From the NCBI GenBank assembly GCA_026874595.1, contig CM049312.1, forward strand, positions 64,012,929 through 64,076,928: DNA of 64,000 bases, in the 5' to 3' direction. Below, piece by piece: positions 10,778 through 22,178 of this stretch. The notes below the pieces were generated by a model that worked only from the letters and a program-made list of their open reading frames with translations, was not told the origin of the DNA and made no database searches. The stretch comes from Sipunculus nudus. Its lineage: Eukaryota > Annelida > Sipuncula > Golfingiida > Sipunculidae. The first letter of the stretch is position 1. Each line of letters opens with the position of its first letter. Made by a program: the position numbers and the translations under genes.

Positions 10778-12060
10778 ATGGCAGATTTAAACCTTAGGCA
10801 TTTGTTGAAGATCCCGACCCTGATCAACTTGAACACTTGACAAAAGATCAGTTGTTGTGTTTGGGACAACGCTAAGGGTTGGGTGAGAAAAAAGCTTTGA
10901 GAAAGCCTGATATCATTGCTAAAATCATGCAAGATCTTGTTAGCAAAGGTTTAATTGAAGAGAGTGAAGTAGAAACACAAAAAAATGACAGCCTTGCTAT
11001 GCAGTTAGAATTTAAAAAGTTAGAAATGCAAAATGAGCTAGCATTAAAACAAAATAAGAAAAACAAAAAGAAGAGATGGAAGAACATGAAAAGTTGAAAC
11101 AGAATAAGAAAAAGAAAGACAAAGAGAAGAGAGGGAAGAACATGAAAGGGAGACTTGAAAAAGAAAAAGAAATTGAGTTAAAACGACTGGAGTAAGAAAG
11201 ACTTTAACTAGAAAATAGTCTACATTTTGCCCAAACTCACAGTTTTGATATTGCTAAACACATAAGACTTGATAAACATTTCTCACACTATGAGAAGGTA
11301 GCTGAATATTTTAAATGGCCTAAGAAAAATTTAACTATGCTATTACAAAGTGAATTGACTGGCCAGGCCAGAGAAATTTATACAGAGCTTTTAGTAGAAG
11401 CCGCTGCTGACTATGACCAGGTTAAACGGTAAATCCTTAAAAGCTTATTAGTTAGTTCGGAGGCTTACCGCCAGAGATTCAGAAATTGGGAAAAGCGCAA
11501 AGATCAGACCTATGTAGAATTTGCTAGGAATAAAGAGCAGCTGTTTGCTCGCTGGTGTAGTTCTAAAAATGTAACGAAACAGTATGACAATTTGCGCCAG
11601 TTGATTTCGCTTGAAGAATTTAAGCGCTGCATTAACGCAGATGTTTAAACTTATCTTGATGAGAAATGTCCTGAAACACGTGACATTGCTGCTAAATTAG
11701 CTGATGACTATTCATAAACACACAAAATGTCCTTTACTAGCAAATCAAACCAGTCATTCACAAACAATAATGGGAATCAGTTTGGCGCAGTCACCCAGTA
11801 CTAGTAGTCCTGATTGTTCAACAAAGTCAATTGCTGCTGCTCCTCAGTCCTCGTCTACTGTGTCTGAGTCAAACAAAGACCAGTCATTTAAAAAAAAATC
11901 TGTAATTACCGCAAGAAGGAAGGGCATCTTATATCAGACTGCTGGAAACTTGCGAATAAAGCGGATAGCAAACCTTCTGGTTTTTTTTAATCTATGCACA
12001 GCATAGTAGAACAGCCATGCCCTTTTCATGTAAATAAGGGGTAAAACTCCTTTATTGACT
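10778..12060 (+). pseudogene. Gypsy gag remnant
   Basis: An ATG at 10778 opens a gag-like frame that soon shifts. A lysine- and glutamate-rich, probably coiled-coil stretch (10879-11097) follows. A capsid region at about 11240-11715 carries HYEKVAEYFKWPKK, LLQSELTGQAREIY and SEAYRQRF, the SCAN-like gag signature of this gypsy group. Stops near 11430, 11646 and 11714 break it. A zinc knuckle of exact C-x2-C-x4-H-x4-C spacing lies at 11901-11942, but its second cysteine codon now reads arginine. Further on, a DSCEE-type motif recurs every 39-40 nt (12149, 12188, 12228). It cannot give a working protein. Confidence 0.75.
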
Positions 12061-12369
12061 CTAAAAAAAGGTTTGATGCTACAGAAGCCAATGTGCCGTC
12101 TGACTCCTAAGAAGAATCCGTAGCTTGCGGGGTAAAAAACTCATTTAATTCCTGCGAGGAATAAATATGGCTAGGTCCTTTCAAGACTCCTGCGAGGAGT
12201 ATCCTCTAAATCAGGCTTTTTATGACTCTTGCGAGAGTATTTCACAAGAGGCCAGGTCCTCTTATGACAAACAGAAGTTTGTTTCTGCTGGGGAAAATTC
12301 CTCTGTTGACTTCCATGAGGAGTTTGATTGTACTAAGGATGTAGATTCCTTTTGTGACTGAAAAATAGT

Positions 12370-12879
12370 TTATGACTGACAGTGTCAGTGTCAGTTCTTT
12401 GTTTGATAAAGTTGAGGTAGTAGATTCCTCTCCTGACTCTAAAATGGAGTTATTTGAGCCATTCATACATGATGGAGTTGTATCACTTTCAAGTGATTTT
12501 TCAGATTCTACCCCTATTAGAATTTTGAGGGACGCTGGTTCAGGCCAAACTCTCATGTTAGCAAACACTGCCATTTTCTAATAAGTCTTTTACTGGTGCA
12601 CATGCACTTGTTAATGGTGTGTTTTCAGACAAGCACATTTCCGTTTCGCTTCACAGTGTACATTTAAATTCAGATTTGATTTCTGGGAATATTACTGTGG
12701 GCATAAGATCTACTTTACCCTTTAAGGGAATTCAATTGCTACTAGGCAATGATGTTGCAGGTGACAAGGTACAGCCTGTACCAAAAGTGACAAAAAAGCC
12801 TTCGCTTGATCAGGGCACTGACCCTGAAAGTCAGGAAATTCCGGTTTGTATCCTTCATGTGCTGTTACTAGATCTATGA
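12370..12879 (+). pseudogene. Gypsy aspartic protease remnant
   Basis: The frame has ILRDAGSGQTLMLA at 12519-12560, matching the retroviral-type protease active site, but the D-T/S-G triad reads D-A-G (12531-12539). A second block, LPFKGIQLLLGNDVAG (near 12720), is the conserved flap-to-end part of the domain. One frame change separates the two blocks. The substrate in an intact element would be the element's own polyprotein. Confidence 0.7.
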
Positions 12880-13800
12880 CCAAGAAATCGTCTAGCGACT
12901 CGCACCTACATGGTGCAGTATTTTCAAGGTCAGAAATTATCGCGGATCAGAATAAGGACCCAATCAGAGACCTCCTTAAGCCCCACTTAGACCTATTCCT
13001 GCTATCGAGGAACCATTAAGTAGGATTATTGTTGATTGCGTTGGACCACTGCCCAAAACAAAATCTGGACATGAATACTTGTGCGCATGTTCTAGGTTCC
13101 CTGAGGCAATACCATTGTGTAAAAATAATGCCAAAAATATTGTCAAGGCTCTGACCAAGTTTTTTACAATGTTTGGATTACCAAAATCCGTCTAGTCTGA
13201 CCAAGGGTCTAATTTTATGTCTGGTTTATTCCAGCAAGTAATGCTTTAGCTAGGTATAAAACAATACGGCTCTTCGCCATGCCATCCTAAAAATCCGGGA
13301 CGTCCTCGAGCGTTTTCGTTAGACTTTAAAAAACATGATTAGGACCAATTGTTATGACCCACAGATAGACTGGTATGAAGGAATTCACCTATTGCTGTTT
13401 GCTGTCGGAGAATTATTTCAAGAGTCCTTCGGTTTCATTCCCTTTAAACTAGTTTTCGGACACTCAGTCCGAGGTCAATTAAAACTGCTTAAAGAAAAAA
13501 TCTTTTGTAAAAATCCTGATTCTTTTAATTTATTGCAGTATGTCTCAGACTTTCGCACTAAACTACACAATGCTTGTGAGATTACAAAGTCTAATCTAAA
13601 TTCTGCACAAAGTAAAATGAAAACAAAGAATGACAAGCACACTGTAGGTAGGACGTTTGAGCCTGGTGAAACTGTCCTTGCCTTACTACCCATCCCTGGC
13701 AGACCTCTGCAAGCTAGGTATTTGGTCTTTACATTGTTGACAAGAAAGTCATTGATTTAAATTACATACAGTTAACAACAGATAGGCGCAAGCAAAAAAA
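12880..13800 (+). pseudogene. Gypsy integrase remnant, located upstream of the reverse transcriptase
   Basis: The catalytic core is recognisable. The first aspartate is in IIVDCVGPLPKTK (13033). The second is in SDQGSNF (13199), 55 codons on. The glutamate is in a shifted frame (13308), about 36 codons further. A downstream block with IPFKLVFGHSVRGQLKLL fits the integrase C-terminal half. The N-terminal zinc-binding part is absent: the text jumps from the post-protease linker to the core near 12975. Several stops and at least one frameshift make it inactive. Its place before the reverse transcriptase is unusual for gypsy elements. Confidence 0.75.
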
Positions 13801-13974
13801 ACTGGGCAATATTAACATGTGGAAACCATATTATGACAGAAATAGCACATCAGATGTTGTACATTATGTTACTGCTGTTAATTGAGTAAAAACTAACCCT
13901 GACCAAGTTAAAGTAGATACTGATCGTAAGTGTGATGTAGACATTCAGAGTTTAACAGTACCATTAAACAAGTC

Positions 13975-14845
13975 AGACGTGCTTAACAACCTGGATGCCA
14001 AACTGTCACACCTTACCGCACAACAACAACAAGACCTGAAAAACCTGCTGCAGAATTTTAGACATTTGTTTAGTGACATCCCAACATACATATTGTGCCA
14101 TGACGTCGATGTTGGCAAGGCAAGCGCAGTCAAGCAGCATCCTTATAGACTGAATCCAGCAAAGCAAAAGCATTTACAGGATGGGATTCAATATTTGCTG
14201 GACCATGATTTTATTGAACCTAGTTACAGTAACCGGAGTTCATCATGTATTCGTATGAACTCTGTCACCACGACTGATACGTTCCCGATTCCGAGGAATG
14301 ATGATTGTATTGATAGAGTCGGTAGCTCCCGATATGTCTCCAAGTTTGACTTGCTAAAAGATTCTGTAAAGTTTCGCTGACAGAACGAGCGAAAGACGTG
14401 TCCCATTTGGGACGTCGCAAGGACTGTACCAGTATAAAGTTATGCCGTTTCGCATGAGGAACTCGCCAGCCACGTTACGGCGTCTCATCCATATGGTTGT
14501 CAAGGACATTCAGGGCTGCGACGCATATATTGATGACCTCATCGTGTACAGCAACACCTAGGAGAAATATCTGCAAACTATTCGCGACCTGACTCGGCAA
14601 AGCACGTCTGACCGTAAGCTTAGTCAAATCTGAGTCTTGTCATGCACCAGTAACATCTTTTTGGTCATATTGTAGGGCAGGGCAAATAAAACCTGTTGAC
14701 GCTAAAATAAGTGCTATTTCTGCATTTCCTAGACAAGAGACCAAAAAGCAAATAATGCGTTTTCTTGGTATGGTTGGATACTACAGAAATGTGTGTCCAA
14801 ATTTGTCTGCTGTAGCTGAACCTTTAACTAATTTGTTATAGAAGA
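13975..14845 (+). pseudogene. Gypsy reverse transcriptase remnant
   Basis: The frame opens with a pre-RT linker and then QHPYRLNPAKQKHL (near 14130) and ATG/DTFPIPRNDDCIDRV blocks (near 14280). After frameshifts come LYQYKVMPF, RNSPATLRRLI and the catalytic Y-I-D-D motif at 14526-14537. The connection part, MRFLGMVGYYRNVCPN, lies near 14760. The homology ends at about 14845 with no RNase H domain and no 3' LTR in the next 1.5 kb, so the copy is 3'-truncated. It has several stop codons and frameshifts. Confidence 0.78.
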
Positions 14846-16589
14846 AACAAAAGTATTGTATTTGTTAACAAATCATAATTTAGTTATGCCACCTGCTGTC
14901 GATTTATCTATATTCCGTGTTTCATCTGTTAAACGGAAAGATCAGTGAACTTATGTGAGAAAAAAATCACTAGCTGCGTTTAATCTGCCACGGTGCAGGG
15001 CGCCATCTTGTGCTAACAAGGGAAGTAACCGCGTGTTTGGCTGTGATATAAAGTCGATAAGAACTTCAATAAATATAAATTATTTCCCTTTTGTAATGTG
15101 GATGGATACCTTCATAAAATCGTATGAAAAATAATTGGCCACAAAATGGGTTTATCTATAAAACTGACATAGTTTAAATGTTGGAATTATTTGTAAATCT
15201 GTTTTATTGTATTATATATAACAGTACTATAAGGACCCATGCAACTGTTGAGTTACAGCTCAATTCCTAAAATGCCCAATAAGAAGAACTTTCTCTATTT
15301 ATAACATATTATAATATATAGATTATAAAGATTGCAAAGACATAAAGCCTGAAACGTCTAATGACTGATCGATCTGCCTGATATTAAAAAAAAACAGTTC
15401 TTAACCGGACGATTTAACTGAATAATTCAATGTGACGACTTACGAATATGCCTTACACATTTTTTTAACAACTGAAAAACCATTGAAATGAAAAAAACAT
15501 AAGAGATATATGATCTTTGTGTTCTCGATTGTTCCTGGAATCGCCACTAGATGGCAGACCCCTGAATGTTATATGCCCACACAAACACATTCCTGCAAAC
15601 CTTTGGACCAAATATTGAACGAGTCGACTAAATTATTTTGGTAGTTAAAATTTACCCGTCGAGAAAAAACGTATGATATCTTACAAACTGGCTGGTAGGA
15701 TTAAATAATTTTATCCTTGAAACAGTGCACAGTATAAGTAGGACGTTAATAGTTTTTTTTTTATGTACCACCACGTGAATGTATGATTTTTATTTATGAC
15801 CGGTTTATTTAAAATAAGTAAAACTATGTGGAGTTCTTGTTCATTCGCAAAATAGATTTTTCTTTATATGTAAAAATAAACAGGAGCAGCGACTTCATAG
15901 ATCAGTTGTATTTGTTTGCGACCATCCGTCAATCGAAGTAAAGGAACGGAATTTTTGCATTTCCCATTTTGGCGAGCAATATAAAATCGCATTATCTTCA
16001 CGCATATTTTGATTAAAATTTTCACCATGAAATGAAGAATTAACATTATTTGATGTATTGTCCAGCCGTTCTATAGCAAAGCAATGATGGAACATGTAAG
16101 AAGATGAAACCTAAAATCTGGTTTAAAAAAAAAAAGTGTTTTCATACAAATGGTCAACAGTAGCTCATCATCTAATTCACATGTTACAATGTCCCAAATA
16201 GATCGTTTATTATATCATGGTTCCGATTTCAAATTATATTAAAAATGTCATCATTGGTATTAAGACAATAACAACAAAATAACTTTCCAGCTTTCCATGC
16301 ATACTTATGCAAATGAAAAACTAATGTTATTGCTCCCGATGCCCGCTTAAACAATTTTTTGTGTAAATTATTACAGTAATAATCTTATCACTGAAGGTAT
16401 TTACACCTTTTACCTGCATTGTTTAGTCTTTCTAATTAATAACGATTAGAAAGACTAATAACGAATATATTTTACCATACATCTAATTTAGATCACGATT
16501 GTATTTGTAAGATATCTGTTATATTTATCTCATAATTGTTATATGATATCCTGTAAGCAGATAAAGTAAACATATTTTATTCTCCATTT
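14846..16589. other. Non-coding stretch with motif-like sites
   Basis: AT-rich, no gene recognised. It contains a YY1-like GGCGCCATCTTG (about 14999-15010), a CTCF-like CGCCACTAGATGGCAG (15542-15557), and a perfect 14-bp hairpin with an 8-base loop at 16423-16458 (TTAGTCTTTCTAAT and its complement). Confidence 0.5.
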
Positions 16590-16597
16590 AAGGGATT

Positions 16598-17607
16598 ACG
16601 ATGGCTCGTATAGGACATACACGCAGTTATTTTTATCTCGTTCCAACTCGATAATAAATTGTGGCCACGCGATAATTATCTCGTTCCCACGATAATTATC
16701 GCCTGGGAACGAGATAAATTAAGATAGACAATACAGTAAGACCTCCATCTTAAATCCTTATGGCATGTTTCTCGACACTGGAAAAAGACTATATGGTTAA
16801 TCATTTGCATGCATATGGAGCGGGACTAATATGGTGATCCCTTAAATGATGCAACCGGGACTTATATAACACTCATAGGCCATGTATGTTCGGTGAATGT
16901 GTGAGCGGGAAAAGGGATGGGGGGGGGGGTTAGTTCGGGTAAAATATGTGTCATACTAAATGTTCATAATATGAAATACATAACAAAATTTTATTGTGGA
17001 AAGAAAGATGTGAGGGGAAGAATGAGCAAATTTCTTTGAAAAAGTTCTCCTTATAAAGTGAGGGGGCATGTCTCCCTGCCCCCCCCCCCCCCTTCCCCCC
17101 CCCCCCCTCCAAGCGTATAATGAAAAGGCATGGCTGACATCTTTAGTTGTGAGCTTTTCCCTTGAGACACAAACCGACATATTGTTTTTCCTGTTCGGTA
17201 TACCTGAGATTAAGATTTTCTGGGATGGTAAAATGAAAACAAGTGTTTCAGTCTTAATTCATATGTTTGGTACACAAGTGTTTATATCACCCTTACCCTA
17301 ATACAAACTCAATACAGTTTTCTATGGACAACTAAAATTGGACAAGGAAATGTTGAACCAACGCAATGATGAACCAACCACAGACGTCCATGTCCAAATG
17401 AGGGCTTTAGCTAGCATGGCATACTAACGCGTGGGAACGAGAGAATTATCGCGTGGCCACGAGTTACTAACGCGTGGGAAGGAGATAATTAACGCGTGGC
17501 AACAAGATACTAACGCGTGGGAACGAGATAATAAACGGCCGGCCATGAGACACTAACGCGTGGGAACGAGATAAAAAAAATTCTGGGTGTCCTATACGAG
17601 CCACCGT
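16598..17607. mobile_element. 1010-bp non-autonomous DNA transposon with 8-bp target duplication
   Basis: Its ends are 20-bp inverted repeats, ACGATGGCTCGTATAGGACA at 16598 and its near-perfect complement ending at 17607 (one mismatch). AAGGGATT is repeated directly outside both ends (16590-16597 and 17608-17615). Inside each end lie arrays of a 20-23 bp unit with core CGTGGGAACGAGATA, in opposite orientation on the two sides (16640-16725 and 17425-17575). The middle has G and C homopolymers and no coding frame. An 8-bp duplication fits hAT, P or Merlin groups; the terminal bases do not decide between them. Confidence 0.85.
17081..17110. repeat. Poly-C tracts
   Basis: Two runs of C split by TT, then followed by TCC, inside the 1010-bp DNA element. 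A matching poly-G run is at 16919-16929. Confidence 0.9.
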
Positions 17608-17747
17608 AAGGGATTGATGTTTCATTGAAATTTATTACAACAATAACACGGTATGTAGTTCTTGTTTTACCAAATGTTAACATGGTTTCCATGAGACCCA
17701 ATATAACATAATTTAAGTGAAATCGAGTTAGGGCGAATGTCCATACA

Positions 17748-17878
17748 CGCAGGAGGGAATTCCACAGAGAAAGCACCGCCCGGAGGCAAAACCTAACGGA
17801 CAACCGCGGTTTTGTGCAGCGGTTACAGCGGGGCGAACAGTTGAGCATTGCGTAACCGCTGCTTATGGATCGTAAGTT
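17748..17878 (+). repeat. Dispersed repeat D1 (copy 1)
   Basis: Shares GGGAATTCCACA, an AACCGC...GCGGTT hairpin and CGTAACCGCTGCTTA with 63325-63446. Both copies lie in the same orientation. Confidence 0.6.
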
Positions 17879-18719
17879 GGCAGGAGTCGTTGTTTGTAGT
17901 TCACAACTCTTTTGAATAAGCTATTGGGCTGTGAGCTTCGGGATATGATCTCAGAGATACCCGTCTCTATGTGGCGTCAATGAAAACCATGGTCTGTATT
18001 ATTGGCTGGCCGTTGTAAAGGTCACGCGCATACAAGCCAAACATTTTTCAGCCAACGATTAGCCGCCTCATAGAAGCTGACCAATCAGCGCGCTGGATGG
18101 TGAGACTCCATCGAGCATATATCTACAAGTACAGCTCTGGAGCCATGTGAACCGTAAGGCTGCCAGTACTGCAATACCAGCACTGTCTCTGGTTCAGGCT
18201 TCCGGAAGACGAAACGAGCGGTTTCCTGTTCCCGGTGCTTCACTGAGTGACATATTTAAACTTCACATGCGGCAGTGGTAGTGACCGAAATAAAGATTTG
18301 TCCGAAAGATTTGATCGTGAAATATTTAACTTCATGATTCTGGTACTACCGTGCCTTGGGCTCAAGCGATAAATAACATGTCGTGCTCGAGTTATGTAAC
18401 GGAAACATGGTAATTACGTCTTCAATCGTCTTAATCGAGTGGACAATACGCTTGGATGATGTTTATCATTGGGAAAATATCCAATATACCTTTGCTCGCA
18501 AAACTCAGAACACGCAAGACTCTGGTATTAAAAGCTGCAGGTTGTGAGTGGCGTAATAAATCCTCATTAGTGATCACCTATAGCTTCAATGTAGAGAAGA
18601 ACTTCACAGTGGGCATCTTTAATCAATAGACAAACAGAGCTTCGTCCTACAGAAACAATTACTTGCTTGACTTGTCACCGTACTGCCAGATGGATCGTTA
18701 GAGCCGCGGGCTTTGCCAT

Positions 18720-18880
18720 CTCAACTCGACCGGTTAATGATTGGTTTGGGTACAGCAAGGCCAATTTACGACACTGATTGTCGTAACCACTCGGCCGGAC
18801 GTAGTAACGATTGACGGCAAATCTGATTCTGATGCTTGTCACTGTAGCTGGTGTGAACACCGCCAGATGTGTCAGCTTCC
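18720..18880 (+). repeat. Dispersed repeat D2 (copy 1)
   Basis: Shares GGTTAATGAT-like text, CACTGATTGTC, AACCACTCGG and GTAACGATTGA with 47285-47430, same orientation. The source element is not recognised. Confidence 0.55.
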
Positions 18881-19150
18881 CTGACTGGATGAATTCGTCA
18901 GTTCAACACTGGCCGGCGCCCTCCTGGAACTTTATTTGCGTTTCGTATCCGAAGTTGTGCCTGTAGGTCCTGGGGATATATTCCTAAGACAGCCAAGTTG
19001 ACAAGTAAAGGTACGTTTATTTGACAAGGCTTTACTAAAAATAAAACATCTTCTTGTAAAATTGTTCATTCGCATATGTATGTATCATAATAATATGTAT
19101 AAATAAAAATAAAAATATATATAAAATCACTTATATATATGTATATGTTA

Positions 19151-20717
19151 CAATGTGTAAAATCAGTCAATTTACAAATTGCCTGATTCACTCAGGCACT
19201 TTATAAAATGACTGAAATTTTCAGGCATTTTACAAATTGACTGAAAATCAGTCAGTTTATTTGACACATTGACTGTAATGTAAAAAAGAATGAAATACTA
19301 TCTTAATAAGGTTACAAAGATTTAAATGACATTTCATTAATCTCATATGCCTTACCCTTACAAAACATTAATACATTTTACATCATATTATTTTACAATT
19401 TAATAATTTATTTGATCAAAATCAGCCATCTGGCTTAATTCTAGATCTTGCAGAAATAATTATGTAATCATGTGAGATGTAAATATTATATTATCTCAGG
19501 GCAAAATTTCCTTGTGCACTTTGTGAGCGGGTGTGGGCGGGGTCACCCCCTTTCTCAATGCGGGAAAATTGTCACAAATTTGGTGTAAAATATGTAAGAA
19601 GATTCTTGCTTCAGAAACGAACAACATATTAAATTGTTTGACCTTAAAATACTTATGGCAGTCCTCCCCTGAGAGACTCCGCCCCCAAACCCTTGGATCT
19701 GGATTAAAAGTTCTTCTCTATATTCCCGAAATCTGAATGGATCATATTATTTGTGCTTTAATTATCGGGTCCCATGCACAATGTCACGGAAAAGAGTGAA
19801 TCATGTCATATAATCAGTCACTGTGTTAAGTTATTAGCTTTTTCTGAAACATACATGCTTTTTATAGTTGAGGAAATTGTTACACATTGTTGTAAATAAA
19901 AAAAAATGTTATGGCAAAATGACATACTTTTGGGGGAAAAGTTGGGGGTGTATAGTATATCCCCTCCCCCTCTCCTGTTCCCCATCAAATTGCGCGTCTA
20001 TGCATTCTATTAACAGTTGACTACTCAACACTACCAGCCATCACAATTTGGCTCGAATCAAAGAATGTGGACGGCAAACTCATTAAAACTAACAAATACA
20101 GTTGTTATATCTGTGATTAACCCCTACCCTTTGTACTCGCTTAAGCATGTCTTAAATATGTATTTGATATAATCAAACATGTAACTGTGGTTATACTTCA
20201 TCATTCTATAACCTACATAACTCAATCCAAGTAATTGTACATTTTAATGTTTCTAATGTTTATTTATAAAAAGCTTCCGTTTGACTTGATTTTCGTGCTG
20301 ACATCAGCAAAAATGTAGCCATGTGAGTTGTAAAATATAGTATGCATTTTTCATAATGCCATAATTGTCTGTATATTTAAACTTTAGAATTCTGGTTACC
20401 ACTCATCAGTCGGTGAATTTTATTCTTATTAAGTGATCAGTATTCTTCCTAAATAGCCTAGAAAGAAGAAACAGGCATGAAGTTTACTCATAAGTAGCTG
20501 GTTATACTAAATGAAAATATCTGTTTCACAATAATGAAATATGTGAAACAACAGCCCATTGCATATCGATTCAGTCAATGTGTCAAATAAACTGACTGAT
20601 TTTCCAGTCAATATGTATAATGCCTGAAAATTTAAGACATTTTATAAAGTGCATGAGTGACTGAAAATTTACTACAACTTTCAGTAAATTCACAAATTGA
20701 TTGATTTTACACATTGA
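19151..20717. mobile_element. 1.57-kb non-autonomous DNA element with long terminal inverted repeats
   Basis: A left arm (19151-19274) and right arm (20572-20717) are inverted copies. Both start CAATGTGTAAAATC and end CAGTTTATTTGACACATTG. Within the arms a CAGTCAATTTACAAATTG-like unit recurs. ATGTTA lies outside both ends (19145-19150 and 20718-20723) and may be the target duplication. The 1.3-kb middle has no coding frame. Confidence 0.7.
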
Positions 20718-20816
20718 ATGTTACATAATACATGTATACATGCATATGTATATTACATATATATATGCATATATATGTATATATGTATGCATTTATTTAT
20801 GTATCATATATCCTTT

Positions 20817-21655
20817 TGCCACCCTGATACTGGCACGATTTTTTCCCGCGCAATCCGTCGTGGCAAGGCGTGCCATTTCGGTGCAACGCAGAAACGTGAA
20901 GCCGTGTTTGCGGCCTGTTCGCGCACTGTATAGCATAACGTACTGTCTACGCAATGCGCGGCCAAAAATCGGCCGCACTGGCACACATTGACACGGAATG
21001 GCACTACATGTTTACGCATAGGTTTAGTATTGTTTGCACATTGTTCACGTCTACCATACCGCATTGCCCCGCATGTCCCTCAGTGTCACGCACGAAACGC
21101 ATAATTCCCGCTGTCTCCCGCATCGCCAAGCATTGAATCGACAACTTTGCGTATGCGTGAAGTCGTCGGGACATTTTTTGGTCAAGCTCTGTCCCGCTTG
21201 GCGGCACGCTGTATATATATCGTGTAGGTTGTAGGTTTCACATCTAGCTTCATTCCCCAAATCGCTGTGGACGATACATGATGCAGAATGCCCGGGACAC
21301 TACCATTGCAGAACAGAGAAGGCGCCTATATCTGGCAGCTGCAGGGCTATTATTATTATCTTTCCGCATCGCCACGCATTGCCCCAATGACTTAGCGCAT
21401 TGATACGACTACTTCGAGCATTGACACGCACCGTCGGCAGTGTTCGCGCCGAGTTCGCACAGTGTGTACGTATGGTTCACCGAGTGGCACGCACATAGCA
21501 AGACATTTTAGAAAATTTCTAAATTCTCTCTACGACATTGCACTCACCCCCGCACCCTCCAAACTCCTCACGCTGGTCCAGGAAGACTTAAATCATTTGC
21601 ACGACGCTTTGCGTGGCATTGGGGGAACAAAAATCGGGCCAGTGTCAGGGTGGCA
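20817..21655. mobile_element. 839-bp non-autonomous DNA element with 30-bp inverted repeats
   Basis: The ends are TGCCACCCTGATACTGGCAC at 20817 and the inverted match ending at 21655; about 27 of 30 bases agree. The inside is much richer in CG than the surroundings and has a recurring CGCATTG/CACGCA theme, with no convincing protein. I cannot read a clear target duplication. It sits beside the 1.57-kb element. Confidence 0.7.
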
Positions 21656-21755
21656 TATGAATTAAACATAAAAAAAATCAAGTTCAAATATATTATTCTT
21701 GTACAGAAAAAATGCTATTTTTCTGCCAAATATATAACGTTCTATAAACAAAAAG

Positions 21756-22020
21756 GTACATATTGGACTTCACGTCCAAACAATATTCACTTGGGACCGA
21801 TAGCTCAAGCACGTATGTACTCAATTATGTGACATAATGTTTAAATACTTGTACAAAAGTATATGACATCACGTGTCTTATGGTGGTAAATAATCATTAT
21901 AATTTAAATATTATTGTTTTTCTACATATTGGACTAGAGTCTAACAGTATTTACTTGGAGCCGACAGCTCAAACTTGTATGCACTTTTATTTTATCACAT
22001 CACATAATATATAAATACGA
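21756..22020 (+). repeat. Two-copy tandem duplication, period about 168 bp
   Basis: TACATATTGGACT, AGCTCAA and a CACATAAT-like end recur at 21756-21850 and 21924-22020. It lies just upstream of the LRR gene acceptor. Confidence 0.55.
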
Positions 22021-22121
22021 TTTTAAGTCAAAATGTTTCTTATTTCTCAAAATGTGTTATAGGTTTAGTATAATAATGAATATTTAAGTATTGCTTTTTA
22101 TCAATCACTGATTTCTTGCAG

Positions 22122-22178
22122 ATCTATCAAAAACAGGAAAATGGAGAAATAAGTTGTCATAACTGGCCTTCTGAGAAT
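22122..22178 (+). other. Splice acceptor and 5' untranslated part of the LRR gene exon
   Basis: A pyrimidine-rich run ending TTCTTGCAG at 22121 is a strong acceptor, so the coding exon is probably not the first exon. A four-codon upstream ORF (ATG GAG AAA TAA, 22141-22152) precedes the main start and could lower translation. Confidence 0.6.

Larger units (their letters stand above)
17616..19010. other. GC-richer non-coding stretch, possible first exon of the LRR gene
   Basis: No coding frame recognised. It holds two dispersed repeats, listed separately (17748-17878 and 18720-18880). It ends at AAAG|GTACGT (19011), a possible splice donor that could join the acceptor at 22121 as a 5' untranslated exon. 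This link is a guess from position and base composition. Confidence 0.25.

Noticed and set aside
22116-22178. Extension of the LRR protein upstream of the first ATG
   Set aside because: The frame is open but has no ATG, and the splice acceptor lies inside it.
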